A stretch of 64,000 nt of DNA from Mactromeris polynyma (GCA_032209605.1 JASFXZ010000070.1:434001-498000), one strand, 5' to 3'; positions 22,490 through 33,512 are shown, numbered from the stretch's first letter. A program made the numbers and translations. The notes: generated from the letters alone by a model not told the origin.

Positions 22490-23086
22490 AAGTCAATATG
22501 ATTGTATGATTAGGAAAACATGTAAAACCGATGTGAATGTTGTCAAGTTCTCGTATAAATGAATGTTCATTCATAAACATACAAATACGACATGTGAATT
22601 ATGCTAAATACTTTAATCGCGTGAATTTTCCCAACAAGAAAGAACTGACAGCTAGTTCATAAGTTTCCATGTCAAGTCGACAGGTAATTGTCAACATGTT
22701 CAAGGCTAGATTAAGGTGACTACAAATCCATATACGTAGATACTGTTTAGACAATGCTATTTGTCATCAAAACTGAACGATTTATCGTATCCGTTGCCTA
22801 TGCCTGTATATATTGGTTCAAGATAATTCAATAACCATGAAGAGGATTTGATCTCTTGAAATGTGCCATGGATGTGTCACCAAAATTATTATAATTCTTC
22901 CTTAATTATGTGAGCCAAATTAATTTAGCCAAATAAAGTTCGGATGAATTAAGCACCAAAATATTGATCCACGTTTATTGTGTTTTACAGCTTAAGCGTG
23001 TTGTATTATGGGAATTCCTATTTTAAAGTCCAAAGGACTGAAGGTCCTGGGAAGCGCTTCCAATACGCGAATATTCGAGTAAACTC

Positions 23087-23300
23087 ATTCGCCAAAAAAT
23101 GACATAAATAATCCAGAAAAGTCGTTTATATCAAGACTCCATCATTCCACAATTGATATATTCCTGACAAATCAGCCATTATACTCATCAAATCTATCAT
23201 AAACTCAGAGGACTTTAAATGCACTATTGTCTTGATACGATGAATATGGCGGTACTTCGAGTTGATGATGATAGCAATGAGACGCTAAAGCGCATCAAAA
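23087..23300 (+). repeat. Dispersed repeat, left inverted arm beside the split tRNA
   Basis: It contains 'CCAGAAAAGTCGTTTATATC', 'CATCAAATCTATCATAAACT' and 'GATGATAGCAATGAGACG'. The same sequence lies inverted at 26206-26405, and a third copy of its second half lies at 27240-27370 in this orientation. Confidence 0.8.
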
Positions 23301-23484
23301 ATGTCTTTAAGCGTAGTCAACTTGTGTCTATATAAAAACGCAAACAATACCTCCCTTAAAGGGATAATACAATCATCTAAGCCAGTCTCGTATATAACAA
23401 TAATCTAATATACTGGGTAAGTCAGTTATATAACATAATCGATACAAAGCTAAGTAAGGGTAACGGACAACTGATAAATATATC

Positions 23485-23535
23485 TCCGGTGTGGTCTAGT
23501 GGTTAGGATTCCTGGTTTTCACCCAGGCGGCCCGG
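23485..23535 (+). pseudogene. tRNA-Glu(TTC), 5' 51 bases of a split gene
   Basis: It starts TCCGGTGTGGTCTAGTGGTT and covers the acceptor 5' strand, D-arm, anticodon arm (CTGGTTTTCACCCAG, anticodon TTC) and variable region up to GGCGGCCCGG. Then it breaks into the element beginning TATCGAGAC. Base for base it equals positions 1-51 of the intact copy at 36105-36176. The A box is intact, but the B box has been moved 2.6 kb away, so a functional tRNA is not expected. Confidence 0.95.
23526..23535 (+). repeat. Target-site duplication, left copy
   Basis: GGCGGCCCGG, repeated exactly at 26122-26131 beyond the element. The base before it differs (A on the left, C on the right), so 10 bp is the full length of the duplication. 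Confidence 0.9.
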
Positions 23536-23716
23536 TATCGAGACTTTTCAACCCCAAGACTTTTCAACCCCAAGACTTTTCAACCCCTAAGGTAAAATAT
23601 CCAAGACTTTTCAACCCCACTGTCATTTTCAACCCCTAATTAGCCTAAGACTTTTCAACCCCTGTTTAAATCAAGACTTTTCAACCCCTAATAAACCAAG
23701 ACTTTTCAACCCCTCG
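23536..23716 (+). repeat. Left terminal motif array of the element
   Basis: Three adjacent AGACTTTTCAACCCC copies at the very end are followed by spaced copies separated by unrelated 5-20-base AT-rich spacers. One copy has lost its GACTTTTC part (ACTGTCATTTTCAACCCC). Confidence 0.9.
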
Positions 23717-23935
23717 AATATGTTTTTAATTGGACAATTATCACATTTGTTACCTGGAAAAATTATGACAAACACGTTGTTTAAGTTTATTTTTTAAAGT
23801 TTATTTACATTCCAAAATGAATACTTATGAAGCATATATATACACAAAAAATACGCATCGTTTTGATGTTAATACCTTGCTTAAACACTTGTGTCGCATA
23901 AAAGACATTTCTCTGTCAAATAATGAATTCAATTT

Positions 23936-24842
23936 CAGAAAATACGGCACTATCCATTAAGTTCGTTTTAATCAAATAAATGAAAATATATATATTTATT
24001 ATTGTTATAACTCGATTTATAAAATTCTCATAATTTACACTACGACTTTGCATGAAACAAAACAGGACAAAAATAAATAGCAATAAACGCAACTGATCAG
24101 TTTATACCCAATTAAATATAATACGTGTTGATTAAATCAAATGTGCATATCTATCGACTAATTTATTTATCGCACTATTCGAAGTGCGTTAACATTAATT
24201 GATTGAATTGTCACACCTAGGCTAATATAAGCAAAGCATGTTTATATATATATTATTTATTAAACTTTGGAGAAAAGTAGAAACCAATTGATATAAGTTA
24301 TATTTTATAATTTTATATCAGTTTTCTTGCCAAAAAAGTATGTCAAACAAGAAATGTCATGAACAAGCAAAGGTAAACATTGGGCCTAGCGGGGATTTGA
24401 ACCCAGGACCCTTTGCATGTACGGCAAGAGTCTGATCAATGTATTCCAAATGATTCGAAATTTACATTCTCATTAGGGTGGCCTTGCCTTAATTTATATA
24501 CTATTGTACATTGACATACCTGCAGATCAGCTGTGAGTCCACAAACATTATCCCATATTTCATTAATCCTATATCCAGAGTACGAACGTACTGAAATATC
24601 GCTATCCGTAATAATACCTAAGGTATTTTGCCTGACTATGTCGACTATCAAAGACAGGATGAACTAAATAAACAGCAGAATGGATGATCCTTTGCAAATG
24701 AAAATACAAGACGCTTATATGAACATCTTTTAACGATTTATGTCGAAAATATATCCCTAAATACTATAATTGTAAAAAGCCGTCAATGTTCAAATACCTT
24801 GAGTTGCTCAAATGTAAAAATGAACTTAATGGATAGTGCCGT
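23936..24842. repeat. Internal inverted repeat pair of the element
   Basis: 'CAGAAAATACGGCACTATCC' plus ATTAAGTTC at 23936-23965 is mirrored by GAACTTAATGGATAGTGCCG at about 24813-24842. Confidence 0.75.
24374..24440 (-). mobile_element. tRNA-like SINE head inside the element
   Basis: On the minus strand, GGGTCCTGGGTTCAAATCCC followed by CGCTAGGCCC has a perfect Pol III B-box core (GGTTCAAATCC) and a T-arm/acceptor-like end. The A-box region is weaker. It is probably a nested SINE or a degenerate tRNA-derived sequence. Confidence 0.45.
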
Positions 24843-25876
24843 ATTTTCTGTTCTGTTTTGTACTTACATTTGATCTTAAAACAGGATAACTTTTGGACAA
24901 ATATAGAAAAACCTTAAATGGATACGCTTTTTTTGTTTCCTTAAAAAATAAAGAAGTTAAGGGGGTGGCCGTGTTTTCCATTCCGGCCGTAATTTTGATA
25001 AAAAATGTTCCGACTTTTAGACAAAACTTTATAATCTTCTAATTCAAATAATTTCAAATTAAAACTTATTTAGGAAAGCTACGAGGGTGCCCTCTAATAT
25101 GCAAAATAATGTTTTAAGATATCTTTAAGAATAAAGAAGTTAAGGGGGTAGCCGCGTTTTCCTTTCCTTTTTGGCCGCAATTTACGACCTGGCCGCGTTT
25201 TAAACCTGTCCTTGAATTTCACACACTTGAAATTTAAAAATATAGGCAGTCATTACGTAGTTGTTATATCAAATGATAAGTCTGATATTAATGAGAAAAT
25301 CGTGTTTCCAAATTCTATATAATTCCCCCGCCCCCTTTATTACTCTAATCAAAATTGGTGATAAAAGAGAATATATATATTAATAATTAAAATTAAATCG
25401 CGATTTCGTGTTTATAAATTCGGAGTGTGTAGTCAATACGCATCGTTTTGATGTTAATACACTTGTGTCACATAATAGACCTTCATTTCACTGTCAAATT
25501 ATTGTAGGCAAATTGCATATTTGTAAAAATCGTATCATCTTATCTAATCACCCGCTACAGCGGCTTCTCACCTTGTTAATCACCTCGTTAAGCGAGCACG
25601 CGTCATTACGTAACACAGTCAACAAACATAACAATACATTGTCGTTATTTAAGCACTGACTCAAAGATTGAATTGATAAACCTTTCAAAATTCATTTATT
25701 ATGCAAATGATATTAGAACTCCATAATTGCCCTTTCCTCATGTCAATATAATGACAAATTAAAGGAATGCAATTTTCCAATTATCACATTTCATCATTTG
25801 ATATGTTATGTTTGAAATATAGATATATTTATAAACAATAAAAAATATTATGCCAAACAATACACTTATCTGAAAC

Positions 25877-26121
25877 ACAGGGGTTGAAAAGTCTTCGATA
25901 TAGGGGTTGAAAAGTCTTAGAAATAGGGGTTGAAAAGTCTTCAAAGTAGGGGTTAAAAAAGATAAATGTAGGGGTTGAAAATATTCAAACTAGGGGTTGA
26001 AAAGTCTCAACAGGTAGGGGTTGAAAAGTCTTGAAATCAGGGGTTGAAAAGTCCTGGGGTTGAAAAGTCTTCATTTGAAAAGTGGGGTTGAAAAGTCCTG
26101 GGGTTGAAAAGTCTGTAAGCC
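25877..26121 (-). repeat. Right terminal motif array of the element
   Basis: About ten GGGGTTGAAAAGTCT copies, three of them packed at the outer end, mirror the left array. The outermost bases (GTAAGCC) differ from the left end (TATCGA). Confidence 0.9.
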
Positions 26122-26131
26122 GGCGGCCCGG
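26122..26131 (+). repeat. Target-site duplication, right copy
   Basis: GGCGGCCCGG, identical to 23526-23535 and followed directly by the tRNA T-arm. Confidence 0.9.
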
Positions 26132-26152
26132 GTTCGATTCCCGGCACCGGAA
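26132..26152 (+). pseudogene. tRNA-Glu(TTC), 3' 21 bases of the split gene
   Basis: GTTCGATTCCCGGCACCGGA plus A completes the T-arm and 3' acceptor strand (51 + 21 = 72 bases, the length of the intact gene). A short T-run (TCTTTT) follows, as at a Pol III terminator. No substitutions are seen relative to the intact copy, so the insertion is recent. Confidence 0.95.
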
Positions 26153-26205
26153 CAATCTTTTACCAAAGTTTCCACTAATTTTTTCCTTATGTACAATTCG
26201 CATCT

Positions 26206-26405
26206 CATTGCTATCATCGTCAATAGGATTGTCTACTCAACGTACCGCCGTGATATTCACCGTCACAAGAAAAGTAAAGTCCTCTTATTGTATAATAGAT
26301 TTGATGGTTATAATGGGTGATTTGTCAGGGATATATATATTGTGGAATGACGGGAATATTGATATAAACGACTTTTCTGGCTTATGTGTGTCATTTTTGG
26401 CTTAT
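26206..26405 (-). repeat. Dispersed repeat, right inverted arm beside the split tRNA
   Basis: The reverse complement matches 23087-23300: 'CATTGCTATCATCGTC', 'ATAGATTTGATGGTTATAAT', 'GATATAAACGACTTTTCTGG'. The arms lie outside the tRNA halves, so the inverted pair predates the insertion. Confidence 0.8.
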
Positions 26406-26476
26406 TCACCATTTATCCATTTACATCTCAATCACGACAACGTGAGAGGAGAGAACAAAGCTAGCTCAATATGAAG

Positions 26477-26655
26477 TTAAGTTGGACCTCGTTTATTCGA
26501 CAACCTCTTATCCGAATACTTGGTATTATCCGAAATAAATATCAGGTCCCGATGTATCTTCGGCACGTCGAATTGAAATGGGCTATTCGAAACCATGAAC
26601 TATTCGAAATAAAATTCGGACCCGATGAATTTCGAATGAACGAGGTCCGACTGTA
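26477..26655. mobile_element. MITE family B, copy 2
   Basis: Left TTGGACCTCGTTTATTCGAC and right GAATGAACGAGGTCCGACTG-TA are inverted repeats, with 'TATTCGAAATAAAATTCGGA' inside. The left CAGTC end is worn to AAGTT. Non-coding. Confidence 0.8.
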
Positions 26656-27169
26656 CATGCAGTTTATTTCGTTTTGTTTAAAATATATTACAGGCTTGCT
26701 AGATGCAGAAACTTTCAATGTCAGGAGTTTAACGTTATATGCATAATTAACTTCAATGTCATGTAATTAACATAAACTATATATTAAAACACGTCACAAA
26801 ACAGTCAAAAAAATGTTGATATTTATTATAGTTATGTTTGTTTTAGAGCATTACAGAGCAATAAAACCAGTTTTTAGCCGCTTATATTTCGTGACAATAG
26901 AAACCTTGAATGTATGTTGACGCTTTTATGTAATGTGAATTCGAAATAAATATGACGCAAAATATTCATAAAACACACTGTTGTCACACTCCCGCCATTA
27001 AGTCACAATTACACGCGGGAAAATATTAAAATAAGCGAAATTGAAGAGTCTCCATCTGAAACGTTTGGCTCTATCTTAATTGGTAGTTTATTCAGCTTCA
27101 TACGTCCCTCTGACCAATCATATTTCCCCGTTGATTTATTAATAATTTCGCTGGGAGTGGATAAATGTT

Positions 27170-27420
27170 ATATATATACAAATCAATGGACTGTAGGTCC
27201 TCGGAGGCGCTCCCCATGCAATACTGCAGGTTTTCCAAACATAACAAGCCACAACACTCATCAAATCTATGATAAACTCAGAGGACTTTACATGTACTAT
27301 TTTCTTGGGTCGATGAATATGGCGGTACTTCGTGTAGACCATCCATACGACGATGATAGCAATGAGACGCTAACACGCCTCAAAAACGGTACACAATATC
27401 ACGAATATCTGAATTCAAGT
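27170..27420 (+). repeat. Dispersed repeat, third copy
   Basis: It shares 'CATCAAATCTATGATAAACT', 'GATGAATATGGCGGTACTTC' and 'GATGATAGCAATGAGACGCT' with 23160-23290. Its left part ('GGACTGTAGGTCCTCGGAGG') matches 'GGACTGAAGGTCCTGGGAAG' at 23035. Confidence 0.8.
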
Positions 27421-27783
27421 ATAGTTTTGTGACTTATAAAATCCGAAGTCTTGATACAGTATAGTAAATCGAATTACCAATTTTTGAATGTCACCAGAAT
27501 GATTGTAATTGTGTGTATTTATTACAATCACATGTTCACCCTTTGTCGCTTAAACCAGGGTTTAAGGAAGAATAACTCCGGTGTATTTAAACCAAAATTA
27601 TTGTTATTCCAACAAAGTTACCTCCCTTTTAATACTCAAGATTCAGGCGAGAATATAAGTCTTGAACCGCATTTTATCTATCTGTTCTCTTAATTATTCA
27701 AAATTTCTGTGGAAGAGAAAGGTAGGAATGTTATCAATAGAACATGTCAACTTATGGAGGTTTGTTATTTCTATGTAGCGTAC

Positions 27784-27944
27784 CGTTCACCCATTCCCAA
27801 TGTAGTTCATGGCGTAGGTCTGTGAGCCCCAACCAGATTCCATCATGCGTGTTGCCAAGGTTACGTAACGTTGTCATGACGAAGTTTTGGGTATCTGCAT
27901 CCGGTATGACCACTAGATCGCCACCCTTTTCTTGACAGTCATGT
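27784..27944 (-). CDS. C-type lectin/mucin gene, exon 3 (middle of lectin domain)
   Basis: Acceptor CTACTATTACAG|ACATGAC and donor AACG|GTACGC. It encodes residues 71-123: HDCQEKGGDLVVIPDADTQN, then IWLGLTD (the conserved WxGL core) and LHWEWVN. The first base completes Arg70 from exon 2, and the last base begins Gly124 of exon 4. The intact WIGL-type core and Cys73 make the fold assignment firm. The donor is GTACGC, weaker than consensus but the only site that keeps the frame. Confidence 0.9.
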
Positions 27945-28697
27945 CTGTAATAGTAGGTTACAAAAGTAGAAATATAAAGGGCTCTAGAAATTTCAGATAC
28001 ACTTGTCCCAGACTAGCGTAGATCTACATGTTAAATTTGAATTGTCCAACATGGGAGGCTACTTGTTCGAGAAAAGAATAGGAGCAAATACCGTGCTGTG
28101 TTGATTACCCTACAGTGAATAACTAGTATATGATCTCTTAGCAGATGTGTTTATTCCATTATGTTGGGGCCATTTATTTAACATTTAGCCCAGACTTTTA
28201 AAACAGGATTGTCCTGGAATAACTTCAACTGAAATGTTGGTAGCCCGAATAGGCAATTAGACTTGTCCGGGATGTCGGGCTAGTGGATCTCTCGAGCCCT
28301 GATATAACAAAGAAAGAACATTAGTGCAGACAGACCCGGATAATGAACAAAAAGTGATTAAAATCGCATATTATTTGTTGACTAATACAATACTGCATTT
28401 CCAGAACAACGCCCTATGGGATATGCACATTGCAGCTGATGTAGAGAGGTTGGGGTCCTAGGAGGGTTCATGTCTGGTGGACATACGCGAAACGATGGTG
28501 TCAGTAAATATGACGGATAATGTAAATCTCAGTCAAAAGGTGTCTTAAAATGGTATACTCACGACTTGATAAATGGTTGAAAATGTTTCCATATCCTGTT
28601 TGCAATTACAGTAAATGCCAACAATGCCTGTATCATGTAACGAGGCCGGACAGTTTTAAGTGTAACAATAAATAACATATGTAAAATGTGTATATAC
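27945..28697 (-). other. Lectin gene intron 2
   Basis: 753 bp, donor GTATAT, acceptor TTACAG. It contains the dispersed repeat copy at 28185-28305. Confidence 0.75.
28185..28305 (+). repeat. Dispersed repeat, copy 2 (partner at 1636-1745)
   Basis: 'GGCAATTAGACTTGTCCGGG' and 'GGGCTAGTGGATCTCTCGAG' match the copy near 1.7 kb. Confidence 0.65.
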
Positions 28698-28845
28698 CTT
28701 GCACTCGACCAGTACTTTTTGTTGTTAATTACGAATTCGAAACACCGATCCCTGAAAACGTGTAGGTATTTTCCATGTGCGACAGTTATGGGACACCGTG
28801 AAGTCGCACCAATATTTGTGTCCATAAGAAACTGCTGCGATTTTT
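28698..28845 (-). CDS. C-type lectin/mucin gene, exon 2 (start of lectin domain)
   Basis: Acceptor TTATCTTTCCAG|AAAAAT and donor GCAAG|GTATAT. It encodes residues 21-70, including CPITVAHGKYLHVFRDRC (Cys38 and Cys55, the extra N-terminal pair of long-form lectin domains) and FEFVINNKKYWSSAR. It enters with two bases completing Lys21 from exon 1 and leaves with two bases of Arg70. The fit with both neighbours is exact. Confidence 0.9.
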
Positions 28846-31800
28846 CTGGAAAGATAAAGTTACCATGCCGTAAACGTGAGGTGTAAACAGCACTGAATGA
28901 TTATACACTTAACAAAACTTGTAAGTGTGCACTTTTTTAATGTCGAATACCTTTTTCATTAATTAATTGGATAATTATATAACACGAGAGGCGTAAACAG
29001 ACTTGGGTAAATATCTAATACGAGAGGCGTAAACAGACTTGGATAAATATATAATACGAGAGGCGTAAACAGACTTGGATAAATATATAATACGAGAGGC
29101 GTAAACAGAATTGGACAATTATATAATACGAGAGGCGTAAACAGAATTGGATAATTATATAATACGAGAGGCGTAAACAGACTTGGATAATTATATAATA
29201 CGAGAGGTGTTAACAGACTTGGGTAATTATATAATACGAGAGGCGTAAACAGACTTGGATAATTATATAATACGAGAGGCGTAAACAGAATTGGATAATT
29301 ATATAATACGAGAGGCGTAAACAGAATTGGATAATTATATTATACGAGAGGCGTAAACAGACTTGGATAATTATATAATACGAGAGGCGTAAACAGACCT
29401 GGATAATTATATAATACGAGAGGCGTAAACAGACTTGGATAATTATATAATACGAGAGGCGTAAACAGAATTGGATAATTATATAATACGAGAGGCGTAA
29501 ACAGAATTGGATAATTATATAATACGAGAGGCGTAAACAGAATTGGATAATTATATAATACGAGAGGCGTAAACAGAATTGGATAATTATATAATACGAG
29601 AGGCGTAAACAGAATTGGATAATTATATAATACGAGAGGCGTAAACAGACCTGGATAATTATATAATACGAGAGGCGTAAACAGACTTGGATAATTATAT
29701 AATACGAGAGGCGTAAACAGAATTGGATAATTATATAATACGAGAGGCGTAAACAGACTTGGATAATTATATAATAGGAGAGGCGTAAACAGAATTGGAT
29801 AATTATATAATACGAGAGGCGTAAACAGAATTGGATAATTATATAATACGAGAGGCGTAAACAGAATTGGATAATTATATAATACGAGAGGCGTAAACAG
29901 ACCTGGATAATTATATAATACGAGAGGCGTAAACAGACTTGGACAATTATATAATACGAGAGGCGTAAACAGACTTGGATAATTATATAATACGAGAGGC
30001 GTAAACAGACTTGGATAAATATATAATACGAGAGGCGTAAACAGACTTGGACAATTATATAATACGAGAGGCGTAAACAGACTTGGATAATTATATAATA
30101 CGAGAGGCGTAAACAGACTTGGAGAATTATATAATACGAGAGGCGTAAACAGACTTGGATAAATAAATAATACGAGAGGCGTAAACAGACTTGGACAATT
30201 ATATAATACGAGAGGCGTAAACAGACTTGGATAATTATATAATACGAGAGGCGTAAACAGACTTGGAGAATTATATAATACGAGAGGCGTAAACAGACTT
30301 GGATAATTATATAATAGGAGAGGCGTAAACAGAATTGGATAATTATATAATACGAGAGTCGTAAACAGAATTGGATAATTATATAATACGAGAGGCGTAA
30401 ACAGACTTGGATAATTATATAATACGAGAGGCGTAAACAGACTTGGATAATTATATAACACGAGAGGCGTAAACAGACTTGGATAATTATATAATACGAG
30501 AGGCGTAAACAGACTTGGATAATTATATAATAGGAGAGGCGTAAACAGACTTGGATAATTATATAATAGGAGAGGCGTAAACAGAATTGGATAATTATAT
30601 AATACGAGAGGCGTAAACAGAATTGGATAATTATATTATACGAGAGGCGTAAACAGAATTGGATAATTATATAATACGAGAGGCGTAAACAGACCTGGAT
30701 AATTATATAATACGAGAGGCGTAAACAGACTTGGATAATTATATAATACGAGAGGCGTAAACAGAATTGGATAATTATATAATACGAGAGGCGTAAACAG
30801 ACTTGGATAATTATATAATACGAGAGGCGTAAACAGAATTGGATAATTATATAATACGAGAGGCGTAAACAGAATTGGATAATTATATAATACGAGAGGC
30901 GTAAACAGAATTGGATAATTATATAATACGAGAGGCGTAAACAGACCTGGATAATTATATAATACGAGAGGCGTAAACAGACTTGGACAATTATATAATA
31001 CGAGAGGCGTAAACAGACTTGGATAATTATATAATACGAGAGGCGTAAACAGACTTGGATAAATATATAATACGAGAGGCGTAAACAGACTTGGACAATT
31101 ATATAATACGAGAGGCGTAAACAGACTTGGATAATTATATAATACGAGAGGCGTAAACAGACTTGGACAATTATATAATACGAGAGGCGTAAACAGACTT
31201 GGATAATTATATAATAGGAGAGGCGTAAACAGAATTGGATAATTATATAATACGAGAGTCGTAAACAGAATTGGATAATTATATAATACGAGAGGCGTAA
31301 ACAGACTTGGATAATTATATAATACGAGAGGCGTAAACAGACTTGGATAATTATATAACACGAGAGGCGTAAACAGACTTGGATAATTATATAACACGAG
31401 AGGCGTAAACAGACTTGGATAATTATATAACACGAGAGGCGTAAACAGACTTGGATAATTATATAATACGAGAGGCGTAAACAGACTTGGATAATTATAT
31501 AATAGGAGAGGCGTAAACAGACTTGGATAATTATATAACACGAGAGGCGTAAACAGACTTGGATAATTATATAATACGAGAGGCGTAAACAGACTTGGAT
31601 AATTATATAACACGAGAGGCGTAAACAGACTTGGATAATTATATAATACGAGAGGCGTAAACAGACTTGGATAATTATATAATACGAGAGGCGTAAACAG
31701 ACTTGGATAATTATATAACACGAGAGGCGTAAACAGACTTGGATAATTATATAATACGAGAGGCGTAAACAGACTTGGATAATTATATAATAGGAGAGGC

Positions 31801-33211
31801 GTAAACAGAATTGGATAATTATATAATACGAGAGGCGTAAACAGACTTGGATAATTATATAACACGAGAGGCGTAAACAGACTTGGATAATTATATAATA
31901 CGAGAGGCGTAAACAGACTTGGATAATTATATAATACGGGAAGCGTTAACAGACTTGGGTAATTATATAATACGGGAGGCGTAAACAGAATTGGATAATT
32001 ATATAATACGAGAGGCGTAAACAGACTTGGATAATTATATAATACGAGAGGCGTAAACAGACTTGGATAATTATATAATAGGAGAGGCGTAAACAGACTT
32101 GGATAATTATATAATACGAGAGGCGTAAACAGAATTGGATAATTATATAATACGAGAGGCGTAAACAGACTTGGATAATTATATAATACGAGAGGCGTAA
32201 ACAGACTTGGATACTTATATAACACGAGAGGCGTAAACAGAATTGGATAATTATATAATACGAGAGGCGTAAATAAAATTGGATAATTATATAACACGAG
32301 AGGCGTAAACAGACTTGGATAATTATATAACACGAGAGGCGTAAACAGACTTGGATAATTATATAATACGAGAGGCGTAAACAGACTTGGATAATTATAT
32401 AATACGAGAGGCGTAAACAGACTTGGATAATTATATAACACGAGAGGCGTAAACAGACTTGGATAATTATATAACACGAGAGGCGTAAACAGACTTGGAT
32501 AATTATATAATACGAGAGGCGTAAACAGACTTGGATAATTTTTTAATACGAGAGGCGTAAACAGAATTGGATAATTATATAATACGAGAGGCGTAAACAG
32601 AATTGGATAATTATATAATACGAGAGGCGTAAACAAAAGTTGATACATTTACTTATATAATACAAGAGGCGTAACTTGCAAGATCTTGGATCGTCTATCG
32701 ACGTCTTAGTAACCTCAATAATTGAATACACAGACCAAGGATTGAACCTACTGCTGACACTAGCTTCTCTAACACTCGTACGAGTACGCGGTGAGAAATG
32801 TAAAATAATTCAGTGCGATCACTTTTCAAATGTTGGATAAAGGTAGCACTGACATCGACATTCGTATTAATGGGGAGGCGATATCCTGGCTAGTTATTTC
32901 ATCGCAGGTAAACTATACATTGAACGTACCATCACTGTGGTCAACATTAGCAACAATAAGGTAGTTAGCGGCAACATTTCATCACAATGTTTACAAGAAT
33001 GAAGACAGACAAGAAAGTAATATTGCACATAATTATAATTTTAAAAAAATTGTAAAAGCAAAAGCAATAAATACGGGTTTATTTATGTTTCGATTAAGAC
33101 CTAATAACTACGGCGGAAGAAGGAACAGAAGCAATTTCTTTGCAAATAAATCCGTCATTCATTGGAATAGCTAAATATTGAATACAAACAACTAGAGAAA
33201 AAAGCACTTAC
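28846..33211 (-). other. Lectin gene intron 1 (4.4 kb)
   Basis: Mostly occupied by the 36-bp satellite (28960-32665). The donor is a perfect GTAAGT. Confidence 0.7.
28960..32665. repeat. 36-bp satellite, about 100 copies
   Basis: The unit is ATAATTATATAATACGAGAG followed by GCGTAAACAGA(C/A)TTGG. The period is 36 bp over 3.7 kb. Variants are confined to a few sites: TACG/CACG/TAGG, ACTTGG/AATTGG/ACCTGG and ATAA/ACAA/AGAA. A 60-base line with a rare GAGAGTC variant is identical at 30301 and 31201, giving a 900-bp (25-unit) duplicated block. 36 bp equals 12 codons and the minus strand lacks stops, so 373- and 670-residue repeats of YNYPSLFTPLVL are artefacts. Confidence 0.97.
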
Positions 33212-33272
33212 TTAATAAACATATAAACATTACAAACACGTGCAGCACTGGCATTGCAATTCCCGTCCTCAT
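33212..33272 (-). CDS. C-type lectin/mucin gene, exon 1 (signal peptide)
   Basis: The ATG at 33272 opens 20 codons, MRTGIAMPVLHVFVMFICLL, a typical short hydrophobic leader. It runs into a perfect donor, A|GTAAGT, with one base left over, exactly what exon 2 needs (A+AA gives Lys21). The five exons total 1,269 bases, or 423 codons including the stop. Start choice: it is the only ATG that gives a leader, and no coding sequence is seen upstream. Leader cleavage would fall near residues 20-24. Confidence 0.85.
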
Positions 33273-33512
33273 GGTCGAAGGTAAAGTTAAATTAATGAAG
33301 AAATAAATTTATAATTATTACAGTACTGAGAGTATGCGTTGTAAGTAGTTAACTAGCGCAATTTATAGATAGAACATCGGATAATGTTCTCACAAGATCG
33401 TACGATCAAGTTCACAATATGAACCTGTATGGTGTTATCATTTCAAGCGTGGTCAATGAATTTTCTATGTCAGTGTGCAAGTCAATTATGCAAATTTAAA
33501 TAGAATATTAAA

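Larger units (their letters stand above)
23536..26121. mobile_element. 2.6-kb foldback-type DNA element inserted in tRNA-Glu
   Basis: 2,586 bp between perfect 10-bp duplications of tRNA sequence. The left end (23536-23716) carries about eight AGACTTTTCAACCCC motifs, and the right end (25877-26121) carries about ten in the opposite orientation (GGGGTTGAAAAGTCT). The interior has no frame of transposase length, so it is non-autonomous. It contains a tRNA-like SINE piece, an inverted 'CAGAAAATACGGCACTATCC' pair (23936 and 24842) and a direct 'ATACGCATCGTTTTGATGTT' pair (23851 and 25437). Motif-array ends plus a 9-10-bp duplication recall Foldback/Mutator-like elements. Insertion in a small-RNA gene recalls the Dada superfamily, whose duplications are usually shorter. 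The superfamily is undecided. Confidence 0.85.
20655..27783 (-). other. Lectin gene intron 3 (7.1 kb)
   Basis: An intron splitting the lectin domain within a Gly codon. It contains the 22-bp array (21345), a short duplication (22375), the transposon-split tRNA-Glu (23485-26152) and its flanking inverted repeats, a family B MITE and a dispersed repeat at 27170. Confidence 0.75.

Noticed and set aside
24374..24440. Additional functional tRNA gene
   Set aside because: Only the B-box side is good; acceptor pairing and A box fail, so it is treated as SINE-like.
26082..26474. 130-residue plus-strand frame
   Set aside because: It crosses the element end, the tRNA 3' half and a dispersed repeat, so it cannot be a gene.
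29340..32648. 373- and 670-residue YNYPSLFTPLVL repeat proteins
   Set aside because: Product of the 36-bp satellite lying within an intron on the same strand; a 12-codon unit without stops.
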